Source of the DNA: Solanum dulcamara
Taxonomy: Eukaryota > Streptophyta > Magnoliopsida > Solanales > Solanaceae
Direction: 5' to 3'
DNA length: 64,000 nt
Assembly: GCF_947179165.1 (NCBI RefSeq)
Contig: NC_077245.1
Span: 20,869,740 to 20,933,739, forward strand
In this document: one piece after another, positions 61,155 through 64,000 of the stretch
How the letters are laid out: each line of letters opens with the position of its first letter
Numbering within the stretch: the stretch's first letter is position 1
The notes under the pieces: model-generated
Seen by the model: only the letters and a program-made list of their open reading frames with translations
Database searches by the model: none
What the model was told of the DNA's origin: nothing
Made by a program: the position numbers and the translations under genes

Positions 61155-62869
61155 TATAACACCCCTCAAAAATTTCCCCCTAAGATTTGGGCCTTCCTTG
61201 TACACGTGTGGGGTCCATTGTATTTATTTCGAAGTATGTGCTTGAGTTAAGATGAGTCCCTGAGAAATTAAAGAGCATTGGAGGTGATGTGGGGTCATTG
61301 AGGACCCCTAGGACTGAGCTAAGTCCCAAAAAGGTTCGTCGTGGCTAAGTTTGGGTAGGAGTTCGCATAAGGGGTCGACTTCTAACGACCCTATCTTTTG
61401 AAAGACGACAATCTGGGTGGCCCATTAACCATCAAATTAAAGGTCATCGAGTCTTCTTTCCAACGCCACTAAGAATGTGCATTTTGGAGTTCGGAGTTGA
61501 GAGATATGACGATCCTAAGATGAGCTAGCACGAAAGGAATTTCATTTTTGGCCTGGGTTGCAACTGCTGGGGAAATGGCCCTAGCGCTATAAGGGCGCGA
61601 CGCGCCATTATCGCTCCAGAAACATGCCTCAGTAGTTTGGCCCCTGGCGCGACGCACCGCTAAAAGTTGTGTAGGGTTTTTCAGGCCAAATTTCTAGAAC
61701 CCAGAAAATATGGACTTGGCTCTATAAGGGCGCGACGCGCCACTATCGCGCCAGAAATATGCCTCAGTAGTTTGGTCTCTGGCGCGTCACGCCACTGCGA
61801 GGTGTGCAGGTTTTAGGCATAATTGGCCTGGCGCTGCAAGGGCGCGACGCGCCACTATCGCGTCAGGTGCATTTTTAGCCTATTTTCAGAACTTTTGAAA
61901 AGGGGTAATTTGGGAACTTACCCAAGTTATATATGTATTGCCATTGGTCATTTTGGGACTAAAAATTTCCAGCTCTCTCTCTCTAAATGCTCTAGAAATA
62001 TCTCTCTCTCTCTCTCTTCTTCTTCTTCTCTATTTCCAACAAAAAGAGTCCAAGAGCTTCAAGATTTGAGTCCTCCATTGAAGACCCAACCACAAGGTTT
62101 TCTTCAAGTCTTCACTAAGGTATGTAAGGCTATCTAAAATATGGGTTGAGTCCACCCATGTGCCCTACTCTTGTTTTGAGGTTAGATGCTCATAAAAATA
62201 GAATTTCTTGATATGGTTTATGCTTGTATGAACTTTGTCCCCTATGTATTTGATTCTATATGTGTTGATGTTGTTGAGCCAAGGAGTTCCTAAATTGAGC
62301 CTTTATGTAAGTATGACTCGATGAAGATGAAGTTGTTAAATATGTTTTATTAATCTCCTTAACTATGTGGATTATGATAAAAGAGGTTATTTTCCTAAGA
62401 AATGTTGCCTATTATAGAGTGTGATTTAAAGTCTTGAGTTGTGATGAGTCTCAAGGATTTTTTTTCAAATGGATAGAGTAAATGATTGGTTATGCCTATA
62501 TGTTGCTATAATTATGCATTTAAATTTCTTTTGAAGAGATGATTGAGATTGATCGGATAGTACGATTGGAAGAGGTACGATTGTGATAAAGTTTATGAGT
62601 TGACAAGGTTGTAATTAGACTTGTCAATATGAGTTGATCGAGTTGAATGGATGGAGTTTTATGAGCATGGAGTCTTGGGAGGAGTATCGAGCACTGAATT
62701 GGGCAAGAGTATAGTCCATACTCGAACCTAACACCTGTGTTGCCAAACATAGGAGGGATTGAACCGTTAAATTCGGATGCTTCCCTAAGAGTTTCGTCCT
62801 GACATTATAGGACTTGGTTGGATTGGATCCATGATTGATTGACTCATTCATGCCCTGGCAAAGTATGAA
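61155..62869 (+). repeat. LTR C, truncated and mosaic, shared by elements 4 and 5
   Basis: It starts TATAACACCC like LTR A and ends at the same truncation as LTR B. Its first about 1370 bp follow LTR A at sites where A and B differ (for instance CTAAATGCTCTAG, GAGCTTCAAG, ACCACAAGG, ATAAAAATAGA). From about 62531 on it follows LTR B (TTTTGAAGAG, GTGATAAAGTT, TGTCAATATG, GCACTGAATTGG, CCCTAAGAG). It includes the GC-rich block 61583-61867 and TATA 61928-61934. Confidence 0.9.
61928..61934 (+). promoter_or_regulatory. TATA box of LTR C
   Basis: TATATAT before the CT-rich leader, as in LTR A. Confidence 0.55.
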
Positions 62870-64000
62870 GCCAGCTACTCCACTTGCATCCACATCAGAG
62901 GCAGAATTTCGAGGGGGGATTGAGGGAAGCAAAAGTGGAGGAATTTGTAAACCTGAAATAGGAGGGTATGTCGGTTAAGGAGTGTGGCCTAAAGTTCATC
63001 CAGCTGTCCAGGTATGCTCCAGAAGTGATTCCAGATATGAGGTCAAAGATGAGAAAGTTCGTCTCTGGATTAGAGAGGCATGTGAAGAAGGAGTGCAAGG
63101 CAGCATTATTGATCTCGGATATGAAACTTTCCAGATTAATGGTGTATGCTCAACAGGTAGAGGAGGAGAAAAGAAAAGACAGAGAATAGCACCTGAGCAA
63201 GAAGGCAAAATCAGTGGGCCATGAGAATGAACAGAGTCAAAACAAGGGCAACAAGTCCTTCTTCCAAAAGAGGCCTCCCAATTTTTCCTCATCTACCGCA
63301 AGTGCACCTATGCCGCAGAACAGGTATGACCGACAAGGACAGAGTAGCAAGAATTTCAGCCCCCAGGTTCTCAATCCCAGGCCAGTGTAAGTCAAGGTTC
63401 GAGGGGGAAGCCACCATGCGGAAAGTGTGGTAGGCTCTACTTGGGATAATGCAGAGCAGGAAGGGTTGGTTATTATAAATAAGGCCAAATAGACCATTTT
63501 CAGAAGGAGTGTCCAACATGGGGGAACAGAGCCCAGTTCTCTACAACCGTACTGCCAGCTAGGGGTAATCAGAGGGGCTCTACTTCAGGTACGAGTGGAG
63601 GTACAAACCGCCTATATGCCATGGGCAGTCGCCAAGATCAAGAGAACTCTCCAAACATCGTGACGGGTATGATTCGAGTCTCTTCTTTTGATTGTTATGT
63701 ATTGATGGATCCGGATGCCATCCTATCTTTTGTGACTCCTTATGTGGCTAGTAAATTCAATAAAATTCCTGAACGACTTCTTGAGCCTTTTAGTGTGGCC
63801 ACTCCTGTCGGTGATTCTGTCTTAGCTGAGAGAGTCTATAGAGATTGCACTGTGTCCATTTATCACAGGGATACCTTAGCCGACCTAGTCGAGTTGGACA
63901 TGGTTGACTTTGACGTAATCCTTGGCATGGACTGGCTTTATGTCTGCTATGCCCCTATTGATTGTAAAACTCAGGTTGTCAAGTTTAAATTCCCAAATGA
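62870..64000 (+). pseudogene. Deleted gag and protease of element 5, cut by window edge
   Basis: Nearly identical to the start of element 4, with the same two deletions, the same stop at 63187-63189 (AGAGAATAG) and the same lost base in CCCCCAGGTTCTC. It runs through the zinc knuckle remnant to protease (LMDPDAILSF near 63703, VILGMDWLYVC near 63918). It differs by few bases, for example it keeps the Cys codon (GATTGTAAA, 63960) where element 4 has a stop (GATTGAAAA, 57884). Confidence 0.93.

Larger units (their letters stand above)
47547..64000 (+). mobile_element. Tandem array of Tekay-like units sharing LTRs (elements 3, 4, 5)
   Basis: Order: LTR A (47547-50002), body 3 (50003-55076), LTR B (55077-56792, truncated), body 4 (56793-61154), LTR C (61155-62869, truncated), body 5 (62870 to the window end). 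B to C spans 6078 bp and repeats exactly in layout. LTRs B and C end at the same base and are joined to the same gag base, and the same second gag deletion follows. The five bases before LTR A are GCCAA; the matching copy should lie after the last unit. Confidence 0.9.

Noticed and set aside
61155..61160. LTR C as an independent insertion with its own target duplication
   Set aside because: It follows a polypurine tract directly and is followed by a truncated junction identical to that of LTR B; no duplication is present.

Overview
The window is plant nuclear DNA, very probably from a Solanaceae (Solanum-like) genome, and it is dominated by transposable elements. The evidence is five bodies of Ty3/gypsy LTR retrotransposon with plant-type chromovirus Gag-Pol (retropepsin, RT, RNase H, integrase, C-terminal chromodomain of Tekay/Del type), initiator-Met tRNA primer sites (TGGTATCAGAGC), a hAT transposase remnant, a FAR1/MULE-type transposase remnant, AT-rich intergenic DNA, a satellite and a small intron-containing pseudogene. 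I see no intact host gene, no tRNA or rRNA gene, no CRISPR array and no bacterial-style operon. The assignment to Solanaceae rests on my recognition of the element families and was not checked by a search.

Layout. 1-5582: minus-strand Ty3/gypsy element, cut by the window edge, with its 5' LTR at 3395-5582. About 5640-7140: old minus-strand LTR. 7735-11345: hAT transposase pseudogene (minus) split by a solo LTR (8834-10670); a second copy of the older LTR's end lies at 11346-11634. 12861-15274: FAR1/MULE transposase pseudogene (plus). 15275-19020: AT-rich DNA with dispersed repeats, an unidentified minus-strand pseudogene and a 373-bp-offset direct repeat. 19028-21273: solo LTR with a perfect 5-bp target duplication, same family as the one inside the hAT. 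21404-23333: two related small unidentified minus-strand reading frames and a two-exon pseudogene that looks like a B3 DNA-binding domain. 23550-26050: satellite of about 27 copies of a 92-bp unit.

26782-36797: complete but dead Tekay-like element with both LTRs and target duplication GCTGG. 37948-47546: a minus-strand Ty3/gypsy element, its 3' LTR (with a large TAA microsatellite) separated from its pol by another plus-strand solo LTR (40492-43189), and its gag cut at 47546 by the next insertion. 47547-64000: a tandem array of Tekay-like units sharing LTRs (LTR A - body 3 - LTR B - body 4 - LTR C - body 5, running off the window). Bodies 4 and 5 carry the same pair of deletions that removed the primer site and the start of gag, and LTR C is a mosaic of A-like and B-like sequence, so the array grew by unequal recombination and not by retrotransposition.

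Nothing here works together as a pathway. The biology is that of insertion, nesting, mutation (many C-to-T and G-to-A nonsense changes) and recombination. The most interesting non-coding signals are an apparent leader intron inside LTRs of several families, a GC-rich palindromic minisatellite just upstream of the LTR TATA box, and the recombinant LTR array. I did not find a convincing new biological system.
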